Part shown: piece after piece, positions 47,674-60,100 of the stretch | How positions within the stretch are numbered: the stretch's first letter is position 1 | How the letters are laid out: each line of letters starts with the position of its first letter | Origin: Marinobacterium sediminicola | Lineage (GTDB): Bacteria; Pseudomonadota; Gammaproteobacteria; Pseudomonadales; Balneatricaceae | NCBI RefSeq assembly: GCF_022343685.1 | Contig: NZ_CP092123.1 | Coordinates: forward strand, 2,232,001 to 2,296,000 | Length of the DNA: 64,000 nucleotides | Reading direction: 5' to 3' | Notes under the pieces: model-generated | The model's database searches: none | Told to the model about the DNA's origin: nothing | The model's input: the letters and a program-made list of their open reading frames with translations, nothing else | Position numbers and translations under genes: made by a program

Positions 47674-48351
47674 ATGATTGTCCGTGTTCTGCCACAACTG
47701 GAAAGCCGTGAAGAATGGATCGCCTTTTGTCGCCGCGAGACGCCCTATTGTCTGGTAGACACGCCCGCCTGCCTGGTCGATTTTCAAAGCCATTTTCTGC
47801 AGCTGACCCTGTTTGGCAAGGGAGATCCCGTGCGCTATACACTTGGCTCACGCAGTTCCATGGACCCTGCCTGGCAGCTGATCAAACGCTGTCAGTGGAG
47901 CCTGAGCGCACTCGTCAAAGGATTGAACACACTGGACTTCGGTGGCAACGTCAGAGATAACGAACTGCTGGGTGTTCACAGCGACCTCAGTGCACGCCGC
48001 TCACGTCCTCGCGACCCACACTTGCATGCCCCTGCGAGCAGCAGGCATCTTGCGCCGCTAAAGACATGCCCGACTCAATGGGACGGTGAGAGCGTGAAAC
48101 GTCTGCTGGCCAACCGCCAGTATCGAGACTGGCGCTGCGAACAGGAAGAAATGCCACTCGGGCCTGTTGCGGTTTTGCTGGATCTGCTGGATCACAATGA
48201 AGACTGGCAGGCACAACCTTTCGGCCCACGACTACAGCTTGCCTATCGCGGCAAGGTCCTGGCCAGTTTGATCACTGATCTGAATGCACACACCAGTGGA
48301 GAAAACGGGACCGACCTCATTGCCGGCCCCGGTACGCTGAAATCAGACTGA
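47674..48351 (+). CDS. Hypothetical protein, unknown family
   Basis: 225 residues from the ATG at 47674 (MIVRVLPQLESREEWIAF); a TTG two codons earlier is less likely. No signal peptide, membrane segment, nuclease or nucleotide-binding motif could be seen. It is soluble with several Arg-, His- and Cys-bearing stretches. It converges on the SMC-like gene with a 9-base overlap of the two 3' ends, but is on the other strand and shows no resemblance to JetD. Confidence 0.6.
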   Translation: MIVRVLPQLESREEWIAFCRRETPYCLVDTPACLVDFQSHFLQLTLFGKGDPVRYTLGSRSSMDPAWQLIKRCQWSLSALVKGLNTLDFGGNVRDNELLGVHSDLSARRSRPRDPHLHAPASSRHLAPLKTCPTQWDGESVKRLLANRQYRDWRCEQEEMPLGPVAVLLDLLDHNEDWQAQPFGPRLQLAYRGKVLASLITDLNAHTSGENGTDLIAGPGTLKSD

Positions 48352-51300
48352 CAGGGATTCGTCCTCAGCCTCTGCCGCCAGAACCTTGTAGGGATGGTCA
48401 GAAGCCAGCAGTTCCTTGCCCAGCTCCGTCGGGAACTCCACGTCAAGATCGACCACACGACCATCACGGCAAACGTTGATGATGGTATCCATGCAGGACG
48501 AGAGCAACGAGTACTTCTCATCCGGTGCCGCGATAATGGTCTGCAGACCGAGATCCGACATGAAGCCCAGTGAGGTTACGGTGTTCTCGGAGTCCAGCTT
48601 GTTGAACGCTTCGTCAAATACCGACAGGCTCATGCCCCCTACAGGTCGACCATCACCACTCTCTTTCAGACGGTAGGTCGCACCCAGTGCCGCCGCCATC
48701 GCCACGTAGAAAGGCACCTGGTGCTCACCACCGGAGCCTGTCTTGATACGCTGCGTCAACGTGGTCTTGCGGTTACCCTCAAGGTCCTTCACCACCAGTT
48801 CGAAGTTGTAGAAGTTACGATAATCCTGCAGCAGACTGCTTTCGCCTTCGTCGCTGAGCACCTCGTGGATCTTGTTCAGCGCTTCACGGTGGTCGTTGTC
48901 ACCCTGATGCTGGATATCGAACAGCGTACCCACGTTGGCCTGATCAAGACGCGTATATGCTTCTACCAGCTCGAGAATATCCTTGAGTTCCGGGTTTGGC
49001 ATCATTTCGAAACTGTACATTTCCTGATGGAACGGACGGTTCTTCAGGTGACTGTTCAGTTCGCGGATCAGGTCCTTGATCTTGTTGATCTGATCATTCA
49101 GGTGCGCAACGAAGTCTGAACGGAAGGTTGTTTCCGCCTCAAGACGGGCACGCTCGGCTCGCTTGGTGTACTCGGCCAGTTCGGAGTCGCGCAGCGCCTG
49201 GACCGTCTGATTAACGTAGAACTCCAGATCTTCGTGGGTGGAATCAGCACTGATATTGTCCAGTTCCTGATGACTCATGCCACCGCCGTGGTAGCGAGCC
49301 TTGTACTGAGCCACTGCATCACGAACGGCGTTCTTCTTTTTCTCATGCAGCTGAATTTCGGACTGTGCCCGCTTGGCGGCCTCGAAAATGACTCGCTCAA
49401 GTTCACCACCGCAGCTTTCATCGAGGTAGTCACGCTTTTCCTGAGCCGATTGCGCGTCGAAATGCGGCTTTTCCTCACAGAGAGTACGCGCCTGTGCATG
49501 CTCAACCAGCTCCTGCTCCAGTACTTCAAGGCTGGCGTTATCCTTGATCATGCTGGTGCGGACTTTCTGCAGCTTCTCCATCAGCGATTTCTGCTTGGCA
49601 TCAATCTGTTTCTGCTGCTCGGCCAGATCGGCGATACGATTCTGGATACCACTGTCATCGTGGTTGCGCAGGTCCACAACCGCCTGCTCGTAACCGGCGA
49701 TCTCTGAACCCAACTGCTCACGCTGGTTGACCAGATTGAACACGCTTTCTGTCATCTGAGTCAGGCCAGATGTCATATTGATCAGCGCATCACGCAATTT
49801 CTCCAGCGACTCGTGACGGCGCCCAAGACTGGTGAACTCGGCAATCAGTTCGTCTACCTGACGTCCCTGAACTTCCAGCTGATCCTGACGACGACGGATA
49901 CCCATGATCGGGCTCAGCTCGTTGATCGAGGTCGTAGAGCCCTCGGTCTGCAGCATGCAGTCATACGTCAGTGCTCGCTCCTGCTGCAACAACTCGTGTT
50001 CGGTCTCCACCGCCATCACGCCACCCAGCGCACGGTTCAGATACGCGCGCGCATGGTCGTTATCCGTGTCGATAAACTCAGCCAGCGAGCCACGCTTGCT
50101 GCGATGCAGCCAGTCACCGGATTTGGTGGTATTGATGATCCGGCAGCCTTTCAGGTGACGGCCCTTGCGACGGTACAGAGTAATCGCTTCCTTAAGCCGG
50201 TCCGGCGACACCACCAGCGCCTCTCGGCGGGCTCCCAGGAAGGATTCAATGGCGATACGCCACTTGTCGTCATTGATGTCGGCCAACTCACAAATCGGCG
50301 TCGACTCGATGCCGTACTCATTGAGCAGCTCCATTAGCTCGCGGGTGTTGTGGCGAATAGGCGCACGTCCCTGCTGCAGCTGTTCCACTGCACTCTTCTG
50401 ATTCTGAATCAGGCTGCGCAGGTCGTTGATGCGAATCACCGACTCTTCGTAGCGGCGCGCAATTGACTTGCGCACATCATCCACCTGAGCCTTGAGCTGT
50501 TCGATTACCTTGTCGACACTGACCGGTTCCGCTGGCCACTCGTCTGCATTCAGGCTCTCGCCGGAACGCCAGAGTTCAACCGAGCGCTCGACAAGGGGGC
50601 GAAAGTCATCGGGCAGCAGGTCGTTGTAGTTGGCAAAGCTCACCGTGGTGCGCAGCAGGTTATATGCCTGTTGAATCTTGTCACGCACGACACTCTGCTC
50701 ATGCTGACGCGCCTTGATGGTGGACTCCAGCGCGCTGATCTTGTGAGCGGAATCGCTGGTATTCAGCTCGGCACGGGCATCTGCCAAATCCTGCATGGCC
50801 TGGTTCAGGCGAGCGCTGTTCTCTTCCAGCTGCTGCTGCAGCGACTCTTCCTGTTCAGCCGCTTCCTCCAGTCGTTCCGCGGTATCTTCCTTGCGCAGGT
50901 CAGCATTCTCGAAACGAGTTTCGTGTACTACCCACTCATACTCAACCGCATTCTTGATGTTACGGCTGATGCCCCCACACAGCTCCTGAACCTTTTCAAG
51001 CTCACCAATGCGGTTGGCAACCTCCTGAGTCTTCTGCTCCATCGCCCGGTATTCATCCAGCGACTTGCGGAAGGCCCCCACATGAACGATGTTTTCATCC
51101 AGCACGAATTCACGGATAAAACGAGTCGGACTATCGATCGGCACGAACTTCAACGCGTTCTTGAAATTCTTGATGAACTTGTCGTCGTCGTTCGGCATCT
51201 GCGGGTCGTGACTCAGATGGGTCACCATGTCACGGATGAATCGGTTGGCCCGCTTCTCGAGAATCATGTCCGGACACTGCTTGAGCAGGCTGTCACGCAC

Positions 51301-51765
51301 CTCGTTCCAGGGGCGCGGCATGCGACCCGCCCCTTCTTTTACGGAAAAGTCATCCAGGGATACGGAGAAATCCGGCAGGATAAATCGACCCAGCACGTCT
51401 TCCTCGGCACTGGCCGTGGAGGCGCTGATGGCGATGCCGATACAGCTCTCCTTCGCGGTTTCCGTATCAAAGAAACTCAGCGCCATATAGGTCAGAGAGT
51501 CTTCACGCGCTGTCGCTTTCTTGCCCTGGTCGTCCATGAAACCCAAGCAGTAGGTGCGCAGCGAACGCTCACTCTTTTCGCCGGCAGAAGCGTTAAAACT
51601 CAGATGACGCTTGTGCCCGCCCATGAGTACGGTCTGGATCGCATCCAGCAAGGAGGATTTACCGGAGCCGTTTGGGCCCACGATAGCCACATTTCCCTTG
51701 ATCGGAATTTCAACGGCACCCAGTACATACCAGTTGACCAGAACGATGCGGTTAAGCTGTTTCAT
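48343..51765 (-). CDS. SMC/condensin-like ATPase, JetC/MksB type
   Basis: 1140 residues. An N-terminal Walker A ([12 protein letters not shown], residues about 28-39) is separated from the C-terminal signature ([15 protein letters not shown]) and Walker B ([17 protein letters not shown]) by two long coiled-coil arms and a middle hinge (about 560-640), the MukB/JetC plan. It is larger than MksB of Pseudomonas (about 940) and near the size of JetC. It should form a ring-like DNA-extruding complex with the two genes upstream. Its start overlaps the JetB-like stop by 4 bases (ATGA). Last gene of the operon; no nuclease subunit follows. Confidence 0.85.
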   Translation of the reverse strand: MKQLNRIVLVNWYVLGAVEIPIKGNVAIVGPNGSGKSSLLDAIQTVLMGGHKRHLSFNASAGEKSERSLRTYCLGFMDDQGKKATAREDSLTYMALSFFDTETAKESCIGIAISASTASAEEDVLGRFILPDFSVSLDDFSVKEGAGRMPRPWNEVRDSLLKQCPDMILEKRANRFIRDMVTHLSHDPQMPNDDDKFIKNFKNALKFVPIDSPTRFIREFVLDENIVHVGAFRKSLDEYRAMEQKTQEVANRIGELEKVQELCGGISRNIKNAVEYEWVVHETRFENADLRKEDTAERLEEAAEQEESLQQQLEENSARLNQAMQDLADARAELNTSDSAHKISALESTIKARQHEQSVVRDKIQQAYNLLRTTVSFANYNDLLPDDFRPLVERSVELWRSGESLNADEWPAEPVSVDKVIEQLKAQVDDVRKSIARRYEESVIRINDLRSLIQNQKSAVEQLQQGRAPIRHNTRELMELLNEYGIESTPICELADINDDKWRIAIESFLGARREALVVSPDRLKEAITLYRRKGRHLKGCRIINTTKSGDWLHRSKRGSLAEFIDTDNDHARAYLNRALGGVMAVETEHELLQQERALTYDCMLQTEGSTTSINELSPIMGIRRRQDQLEVQGRQVDELIAEFTSLGRRHESLEKLRDALINMTSGLTQMTESVFNLVNQREQLGSEIAGYEQAVVDLRNHDDSGIQNRIADLAEQQKQIDAKQKSLMEKLQKVRTSMIKDNASLEVLEQELVEHAQARTLCEEKPHFDAQSAQEKRDYLDESCGGELERVIFEAAKRAQSEIQLHEKKKNAVRDAVAQYKARYHGGGMSHQELDNISADSTHEDLEFYVNQTVQALRDSELAEYTKRAERARLEAETTFRSDFVAHLNDQINKIKDLIRELNSHLKNRPFHQEMYSFEMMPNPELKDILELVEAYTRLDQANVGTLFDIQHQGDNDHREALNKIHEVLSDEGESSLLQDYRNFYNFELVVKDLEGNRKTTLTQRIKTGSGGEHQVPFYVAMAAALGATYRLKESGDGRPVGGMSLSVFDEAFNKLDSENTVTSLGFMSDLGLQTIIAAPDEKYSLLSSCMDTIINVCRDGRVVDLDVEFPTELGKELLASDHPYKVLAAEAEDESLSV

Positions 51766-52574
51766 GACGGGGTGTCCTCCGCTTTATCGGCGGCTTGTTC
51801 ATCTTCTTCATTATCGGCAGCGACAGGGGCTTCATCCGATGCAGCGGGCACGGCTGAGTCCTCATCCACAGTCGTTACAGGTTCGTCCTCTGCAGCACTA
51901 TCCGATGTGTCATCACTGGAGGTAACAGCCTGTTCCTGGATATCGGCACCGGCGTCTTCGACCTCTTCATCAGTCTCGACTCGGTCACGAATATCCATAT
52001 CGCAGAGCGCTTCGAGCTGGCCGATGTAATCTTCAACCACTACCTGACGAATGGTGGGGTTAATGCGCAGCGGGATATTTTTCGGGTCGGTCTCTTCAAT
52101 CTTGCCCCGCTCTACCAGACCGTGACGCGTAAAGAGGGACAGAATCTCCTTCAGTCGCGTCTCGTTAGGAATATCCTTGCCGGTCAGGCTGGAGAAAAGG
52201 CGCAACAGCTCGTCAGTGCTGGTATAGGCCTTGCCACTCTCGACTTCGAAGTTTTCCAGCTTCTGCTCATATTGCTGACGCAGGCAAAGCATCAGCAGGG
52301 ACTCATCCAGCTTAAGCTTCATGACCCGCTCTTCGCCCTGGGGGATGATGCCCAGAAAGGCTTCATCGGGCTGATATGCCAGCGTCCAGCCGATTGCTTC
52401 AAACAGGTTACGGAAGTAGTCCAGGTTGCTCGCGATCAGGAAGTAGCTGTCACGGTGTACCGGGCGGTCCGCATAAAGGAACTGGCTGCTCAGCAACAGA
52501 CCGGCGGCGCGGATGAAGTCATCAGCGTCGTGCTGTTCATTGCGGGAGACGATTTTCTGCAGATCACCAAGCAT
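51762..52574 (-). CDS. MukE/JetB-like condensin accessory subunit
   Basis: 270 residues. The N-terminal winged-helix part (about 1-190, [37 protein letters not shown]) resembles DUF4194/MksE-type partners of MukB-like ATPases. The last 70 residues are an acidic low-complexity tail rich in Asp, Glu, Ser and Ala, which is unusual and may be a disordered regulatory segment. It begins on the base after the JetA-like stop and overlaps the ATPase gene start, so all three are translationally coupled. Confidence 0.78.
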   Translation of the reverse strand: MLGDLQKIVSRNEQHDADDFIRAAGLLLSSQFLYADRPVHRDSYFLIASNLDYFRNLFEAIGWTLAYQPDEAFLGIIPQGEERVMKLKLDESLLMLCLRQQYEQKLENFEVESGKAYTSTDELLRLFSSLTGKDIPNETRLKEILSLFTRHGLVERGKIEETDPKNIPLRINPTIRQVVVEDYIGQLEALCDMDIRDRVETDEEVEDAGADIQEQAVTSSDDTSDSAAEDEPVTTVDEDSAVPAASDEAPVAADNEEDEQAADKAEDTPS

Positions 52575-53975
52575 TTAGGTATTCCTGTGGATGGTAAAAC
52601 CACGACACTCCACCATGTTGGAGACGTTGACGTAGTGGTCTTCAAATTGAATTCGGAAACGTTTGCGCATCTGCTGTGCCTTCTTGCCCAGCGAGTTCAT
52701 GTGGCGGACATAGCTGAAGCAGATGTACTCCTCCACTGTCGTGATGCGGAAGTCCGTTGCCTTGAGCTGATCACGACCGGCCAGTTGACTTTCCAGATAG
52801 GTTTCGATGCGGTCTACATTGACCTCTCGACGCTCCTTCCATTCCTTGAAAAGGCGACGCAATTCCAGCACCTTGGGATCAATCTCCTGCTGAGTGATCA
52901 CCCGAGGCTTGGCCTCGATACGGCGACGCACCGGCGCCCGCACACTGGCCGGAGAGATGAAACCAACCTCTTCCAGCGTATCCACCCGCGGAATCACATG
53001 TTCAGGCAACTTGGCAGCCGCCGCGATCACCCGCGACAATCGCGCAGCCATACCCGGTGTCGTCTTGTCCATGTAGCGCACGGTATCAGCCACACGCTTT
53101 TCCAGCTGATAGCGGAAGTCGTCAATAGCTGCCAAACGCTGATCAACGGATTCAAAAATCCGGATGATCCGGTTGATATGCTGATGGACCTGCGCCTCTG
53201 CAACGTCATAGGAAACATCCAGCTGCTGCCTGTAATGATCAGCCAACTGCTTCAGCTTGAGCGGATCAAACTGCAAATCCCGCAACATCGACAAAATCTG
53301 ACGCCGGAAACGGAAGGGGTTGTTGCGCGTTTTAAGCGTCTTGTAGTCGGAAACCAGCACCTGTTCAACAAAACGCTCGAAGAAGCCGCGCACGATTTCC
53401 TGAGGATTGTTGCTGGCAGACAGGTTGATCTTGAGCTCACGCAGACTGAGCATCATGTCAGTCAGGTGTGCACTGAAGTCTGCCGCTGTCTGCGCCGCTT
53501 CCGCCAAGGTGATACCGCGTCCTTCGGGGTCATTGACCGCTGACTCAAGCGAGCTGAGCACGTTGAGCACAGCGCCGCCGTAACTGCGCTTCTCCAGTTT
53601 GGCGATACTGACCAATGAGCGCAGCAGGTGACTCACCGCTGGCGACAGCAGCACATAGGTACGGTAAACCTTCTGCTCTTCCTCCAACCAACCTGTCTGA
53701 ACCAGACGGCGGTAGATGCGGTTGGTGTATTCTGCGGTCGATCGCGGCAACTCGGCAGCCGCGTCTTCCCCAACCTCATGTTCCCAGCGACGTACGCCAA
53801 GACGCACCACGGCATTCTCGATGGTGGAACGCACCAGATCACGAGGAATAAAGGGGTCGATCAGGTCCTCGTCAAAGAAGAGATCGGCCAATTCCAACAG
53901 GACCGACTGGTACACCTGCCGGTTCTGCCCCGAAAGCGGGAGAAATATGTCTTCTGGAAGCTTGTTGAACAGCAC
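52575..53975 (-). CDS. MukF/JetA-like kleisin subunit
   Basis: 466 residues, mostly helical. The N-terminal HTH-like domain (MLFNKLPEDIFLPLSGQNRQVYQSVLLELADLFFD) and the C-terminal conserved segment match JetA-family (Wadjet) or MksF kleisins that bridge SMC heads. Basic segments near 345-400 could contact DNA. First gene of the operon, with no preceding gene on its strand nearer than the adhesin end at 145 bases. The family call is from length, position and remembered similarity. Confidence 0.8.
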   Translation of the reverse strand: MLFNKLPEDIFLPLSGQNRQVYQSVLLELADLFFDEDLIDPFIPRDLVRSTIENAVVRLGVRRWEHEVGEDAAAELPRSTAEYTNRIYRRLVQTGWLEEEQKVYRTYVLLSPAVSHLLRSLVSIAKLEKRSYGGAVLNVLSSLESAVNDPEGRGITLAEAAQTAADFSAHLTDMMLSLRELKINLSASNNPQEIVRGFFERFVEQVLVSDYKTLKTRNNPFRFRRQILSMLRDLQFDPLKLKQLADHYRQQLDVSYDVAEAQVHQHINRIIRIFESVDQRLAAIDDFRYQLEKRVADTVRYMDKTTPGMAARLSRVIAAAAKLPEHVIPRVDTLEEVGFISPASVRAPVRRRIEAKPRVITQQEIDPKVLELRRLFKEWKERREVNVDRIETYLESQLAGRDQLKATDFRITTVEEYICFSYVRHMNSLGKKAQQMRKRFRIQFEDHYVNVSNMVECRGFTIHRNT

Positions 53976-54072
53976 TGGGTCGTCCGGTTGTGATCGGTTA
54001 GCTTAAGCGGGTTATGTTAGCGAAAAACCGGGAGCGAGATAAGGGGAATGGTCTGCAGAGTTGAGCAGAAGC

Positions 54073-54098
54073 AAAAAGCCCGCCATAGGGCGGGCTTT
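54073..54098 (-). terminator. Terminator after the adhesin gene
   Basis: Perfect 10-bp stem AAAGCCCGCC-ATAG-GGCGGGCTTT (54075-54098), extended on the minus strand by a T run. It ends the long adhesin transcript 23 bases past its stop. Confidence 0.93.
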
Positions 54099-54120
54099 GA
54101 TTGGCTTGCAAGGATCTACC

Positions 54121-57100
54121 TTAGCTGTTGTCGACCACGATGGTGCCGTTATTGACAAGAGTGGTCAGATTACTTTCCAAATCGCCATTAACGATGATGA
54201 CCTGGTCTGGAGTAGCATCCGCCGCTCCAGCATTGCCTCCAGAGAAGACCTGGATAGTGGTTTCCCCAGTATTGCTGTCGAAGTTGGCGCTCAGATAAGC
54301 ACTAAGATTATTGCTGTTGATTTCATAAATACCGTCTGGGTCCAGCAGATCTGAAAGATCCAGCACATCCGATTCCGTAATGCTGAAGTCCGTAATAGTA
54401 TCCGTACCACCATCAGCATCCCCGGCAGCCCATACAAAGCTATCAGCCCCCAGACCACCGGACAGGCTGTCACTTCCCAGGCCGCCAATCAAAATATCAT
54501 CCCCTTCGCCACCGATGAGGATGTCATTACCGCCCCCCGCAATAAGAGTATCGTTACCATCATTCCCGCTCAGCGTGTCATCGCTGTTACCTGAAACAAT
54601 GGTGTCATTTCCGGCCGTACCCGACAGCAGGTCCACAGTAAACGAACCCACATCCACATCATTGTCGGCATCTTTGGCTGTCATATCGAACTCAAGCGCC
54701 ATGTCGGATGGATCAATGGACTCTGTGTATTCCATCGAAACACCGACAATCTTCATGGTTGTGTTACCACTATTTGGCACTGCAGGGGCGATTTCCACAT
54801 AGTCTACGATCAATCCGGTGCTAGTACCGACTACCCCATCGATAGCCAAGGTAATTTCATAATCACCCGCTGTATTGAGATCGGCATCAGTGACCGTATG
54901 TAGCACCTGCTCTGATTGCCCAGTCAGATAAGTAATAGTCAAAACGACCTGATCACCTACCGCCAGGCTTCCCTGAGTAGCGCACACAACCGTGAACGAC
55001 TTCAAGGTTGCATTCTGATAACCCGGCTGCTGCTGGATATCAAATTTGATGCTATCGCCTTTGTTGGACTGCAAGGTATTCCCGTTGACACCCATGTCGG
55101 TGGAAGATTTATGCAGTTTGGCGTCACCATAATCCAGCCCGCTACCTTTACCGGTGATGACAACGGAAAAGACCCCATTAAATACCGCGCTATCAATCGT
55201 AGCCGTATCAGCATCACCGTCATTGTCTGTGTCGACAGGTGTTCCTATTGCACTGAAGAGGTCTCCAGAATCCGTTGTAAACGAAGGCAGCGGATTCACC
55301 AGGTTAAAGCTGTATGTGCTATCAGCATTAACGGTGACCTCAAAGAAGGTCTTGGTCTGGCCGCCGTCCAAATACGTCGCTTCATAGGTATCAGTTGTGC
55401 CAGTCTTCAAGCCAAATGAATACTCAGCCGGCATATTCGTCCACACCAGACCGGTGACAGCATCATCAACAAACTCAATGGTATCGGCACCACTTGAATA
55501 GGTAATGTCACCACTAGTGACACCAGAGGTTCTATTAACGGATATTGACTCGACAGTTAATTCCGGCAAGTCATCAACGATGTTAATCACAACCGACTCA
55601 TCAGTGGAGAAGGTGCTGCCGTCATCTGATACCGCAACCAGGAAACCGTCGGTTTCAGCCACATTTACCACATCTGTGGTCGCTTCTGTCAGCTCGTAGG
55701 TGTAGCTGATCACGCCGTTGCTGTAGCCCGTCAGGGTAATAGTGCCATGCACTCCATCAAAGGTCAGATAAGTACCAGCATCGCTGGCATCGATGCCTTC
55801 CAACTGATCCATAGTGAATACAGTTTCAACGCTGCTAACTGTGAAGCGCACGCTGTCAAGGTCATCAAGCCCATCTGTATCATTGAGGGTGATAGTACCG
55901 CTATCGGTACGGTCAGCTTCACTTGGACTCGAGCCAGACAGTAGACCAGATTCCTGTACCTCACTGTCACCGACCTGAATGGTTAATGTTGGGGTATCAT
56001 TAGTGCCATTGATGGTCACCACCAGATCCGCCGTGTCGGTGGCGTCACCGTCACTCAGCGTATAGGTGAAGGTCTCAGTCAGCGGCGTGTCGTCGCTGTC
56101 CAGCGCCTGCACCGCTGCATAGGCCTCGGCGTTTTCCTGTTCGGTGTACAGCGTGTAGGTGTAGCCGCCGGTGCTGTTCCAGGTCAGGGTGCCGTAGGTA
56201 CCCGCGATGCTGCCACTGGTGTCACCGTCCACGGCGGTCACGCTCAGGACGTCGCCGTCCAGATCCGTATCCACGCCATTGCCGTCATCATCGGTGATCA
56301 GGTTGCCACTGTCACTGACCGGGCCGTCTTCGGTCACGGCGGCCGTGTTCGCGGTCGCCACCGGGCCGTCGTTGGTGCCGTTGATGGTCACCACCAGATC
56401 CGCCGTGTCGGTGGCGTCACCGTCGCTCAGCGTATAGGTGAAGGTCTCGGTCAGCGGCGTGTCGTCGCTGTCCAATGCCTGGACCGCTGCATAGGCCTCG
56501 GCGTTTTCCTGTTCGGTGTACAGCGTGTAGGTGTAGCCGCCGGTGCTGTTCCAGGTCAGGGTGCCGTAGGTACCCGCGATGCTGCCACTGGTGTCACCGT
56601 CCACGGCGGTCACGCTCAGGACGTCGCCGTCCAGATCCGTATCCACGCCATTGCCGTCATCATCGGTGATCAGGTTGCCACTGTCACTGACCGGGCCGTC
56701 TTCGGTCACGGCGGCCGTGTTCGCGGTCGCCACCGGGCCGTCGTTGGTGCCGTTGATGGTCACCACCAGATCCGCCGTGTCGGTGGCGTCACCGTCGCTC
56801 AGCGTATAGGTGAAGGTCTCGGTCAGCGGCGTGTCGTCGCTGTCCAATGCCTGGACCGCTGCATAGGCCTCGGCGTTTTCCTGTTCGGTGTACAGCGTGT
56901 AGGTGTAGCCGCCGGTGCTGTTCCAGGTCAGGGTGCCGTAGGTACCCGCGATGCTGCCACTGGTGTCACCGTCCACGGCGGTCACGCTCAGGACGTCGCC
57001 GTCCAGATCCGTATCCACGCCATTGCCGTCATCATCGGTGATCAGGTTGCCACTGTCACTGACCGGGCCGTCTTCGGTCACGGCGGCCGTGTTCGCGGTC

Positions 57101-60100
57101 GCCACCGGGCCGTCGTTGGTGCCGTTGATGGTCACCACCAGATCCGCCGTGTCGGTGGCGTCACCGTCGCTCAGCGTATAGGTGAAGGTCTCGGTCAGCG
57201 GCGTGTCGTCGCTGTCCAATGCCTGGACCGCCGCATAGGCCTCGGCGTTTTCCTGTTCGGTGTACAGCGTGTAGGTGTAGCCGCCGGTGCTGTTCCAGGT
57301 CAGGGTGCCGTAGGTACCCGCGATGCTGCCACTGGTGTCACCGTCCACGGCGGTCACGCTCAGGACGTCGCCATCCAGATCCGTATCCACGCCATTGCCG
57401 TCATCATCGGTGATCAGGTTGCCACTGTCACTGACCGGGCCGTCTTCGGTCACGGCGGCCGTGTTCGCGGTCGCCACCGGGCCGTCGTTGGTGCCGTTGA
57501 TGGTCACCACCAGATCCGCCGTGTCGGTGGCGTCACCGTCGCTCAGCGTGTAGGTAAAGGTCTCGGTCAGCGGCGTGTCGTCGCTGTCCAGCGCCTGCAC
57601 CGCTGCATAGGCCTCGGCGTTTTCCTGTTCGGTGTACAGCGTGTAGGTGTAGCCGCCGGTGCTGTTCCAGGTCAGGGTGCCGTAGGTACCCGCGATGCTG
57701 CCACTGGTGTCACCGTCCACGGCGGTCACGCTCAGGACGTCGCCGTCCAGATCCGTATCCACGCCATTGCCGTCATCATCGGTGATCAGGTTGCCACTGT
57801 CACTGACCGGGCCGTCTTCGGTCACGGCGGCCGTGTTCGCGGTCGCCACCGGGCCGTCGTTGGTGCCGTTGATGGTCACCACCAGATCCGCCGTGTCGGT
57901 GGCGTCACCGTCGCTCAGCGTATAGGTGAAGGTCTCGGTCAGCGGCGTGTCGTCGCTGTCCAATGCCTGGACCGCCGCATAGGCCTCGGCGTTTTCCTGT
58001 TCGGAGTACAGCGTGTAGGTGTAGCCGCCGGTGCTGTTCCAGGTCAGGGTGCCGTAGGTACCCGCGATGCTGCCACTGGTGTCACCGTCCACGGCGGTCA
58101 CGCTCAGGACGTCGCCGTCCAGATCCGTATCCACGCCATTGCCGTCATCATCGGTGATCAGGTTGCCACTGTCACTGACCGGGCCGTCTTCGGTCACGGC
58201 GGCCGTGTTCGCGGTCGCCACCGGGCCGTCGTTGGTGCCGTTGATGGTCACCACCAGATCCGCCGTGTCGGTGGCGTCACCGTCGCTCAGCGTATAGGTG
58301 AAGGTCTCGGTCAGCGGCGTGTCGTCGCTGTCCAATGCCTGGACCGCTGCATAGGCCTCGGCGTTTTCCTGTTCGGTGTACAGCGTGTAGGTGTAGCCGC
58401 CGGTGCTGTTCCAGGTCAGGGTGCCGTAGGTACCCGCGATGCTGCCACTGGTGTCACCGTCCACGGCGGTCACGCTCAGGACGTCGCCGTCCAGATCCGT
58501 ATCCACGCCATTGCCGTCATCATCGGTGATCAGGTTGCCACTGTCACTGACCGGGCCGTCTTCGGTCACGGCGGCCGTGTTCGCGGTCGCCACCGGGCCG
58601 TCGTTGGTGCCGTTGATGGTCACCACCAGATCCGCCGTGTCGGTGGCGTCACCGTCGCTCAGCGTATAGGTGAAGGTCTCGGTCAGCGGCGTGTCGTCGC
58701 TGTCCAGCGCCTGCACCGCTGCATAGGCCTCGGCGTTTTCCTGTTCGGTGTACAGCGTGTAGGTGTAGCCGCCGGTGCTGTTCCAGGTCAGGGTGCCGTA
58801 GGTACCCGCGATGCTGCCACTGGTGTCACCGTCCACGGCGGTCACGCTCAGGACGTCGCCGTCCAGATCCGTATCCACGCCATTGCCGTCATCATCGGTG
58901 ATCAGGTTGCCACTGTCACTGACCGGGCCGTCTTCGGTCACGGCGGCCGTGTTCGCGGTCGCCACCGGGCCGTCGTTGGTGCCGTTGATGGTCACCACCA
59001 GATCCGCCGTGTCGGTGGCGTCACCGTCGCTCAGCGTATAGGTGAAGGTCTCGGTCAGCGGCGTGTCGTCGCTGTCCAGCGCCTGCACCGCTGCATAGGC
59101 CTCGGCGTTTTCCTGTTCGGTGTACAGCGTGTAGGTGTAGCCGCCGGTGCTGTTCCAGGTCAGGGTGCCGTAGGTACCCGCGATGCTGCCACTGGTGTCA
59201 CCGTCCACGGCGGTCACGCTCAGGACGTCGCCGTCCAGATCCGTATCCACGCCATTGCCGTCATCATCGGTGATCAGGTTGCCACTGTCACTGACCGGGC
59301 CGTCTTCGGTCACGGCGGCCGTGTTCGCGGTCGCCACCGGGCCGTCGTTGGTGCCGTTGATGGTCACCACCAGATCCGCCGTGTCGGTGGCGTCACCGTC
59401 GCTCAGCGTATAGGTGAAGGTCTCGGTCAGCGGCGTGTCGTCGCTGTCCAATGCCTGGACCGCCGCATAGGCCTCGGCGTTTTCCTGTTCGGTGTACAGC
59501 GTGTAGGTGTAGCCGCCGGTGCTGTTCCAGGTCAAGGTGCCGTAGGTACCCGCGATGCTGCCACTGGTGTCACCGTCCACGGCGGTCACGCTCAGGACGT
59601 CGCCGTCCAGATCCGTATCCACGCCATTGCCGTCATCATCGGTGATCAGGTTGCCACTGTCACTGACCGGGCCGTCTTCGGTCACGGCGGCCGTGTTCGC
59701 GGTCGCCACCGGACCGTCGTTGGTGCCGTTGATGGTCACCACCAGATCCGCCGTGTCGGTGGCGTCACCGTCACTCAGCGTGTAGGTAAAGGTCTCGGTC
59801 AGCGGCGTGTCGTCGCTGTCCAGCGCCTGCACCGCTGCATAGGCCTCGGCGTTTTCCTGTTCGGTGTACAGCGTGTAGGTGTAGCCGCCGGTGCTGTTCC
59901 AGGTCAGGGTGCCGTAGGTACCCGCGATGCTGCCACTGGTGTCACCGTCCACGGCGGTCACGCTCAGGACGTCGCCATCCAGATCTGTATCCACGCCATT
60001 GCCGTCATCATCGGTGATCAGGTTGCCACTGTCACTGACCGGGCCGTCTTCGGTCACGGCGGCCGTGTTCGCGGTTGCCACCGGACCGTCGTTGGTGCCG

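Noticed and set aside
47674-48351. Considered as the missing JetD/MksG nuclease of the condensin operon
   Set aside because: It is on the other strand, is too short (225 residues) and lacks a TOPRIM-like Glu/Asp-rich motif.
50671-53543. Long plus-strand frames of 452 and 473 codons
   Set aside because: They lie opposite the conserved SMC-like, MukE-like and kleisin genes, whose reading frames have clear motifs; the opposite frames show none.
56002-60093. Considered as a CRISPR array because of regular repeats
   Set aside because: The 372-bp period, absence of spacers and continuous reading frame show coding tandem repeats.
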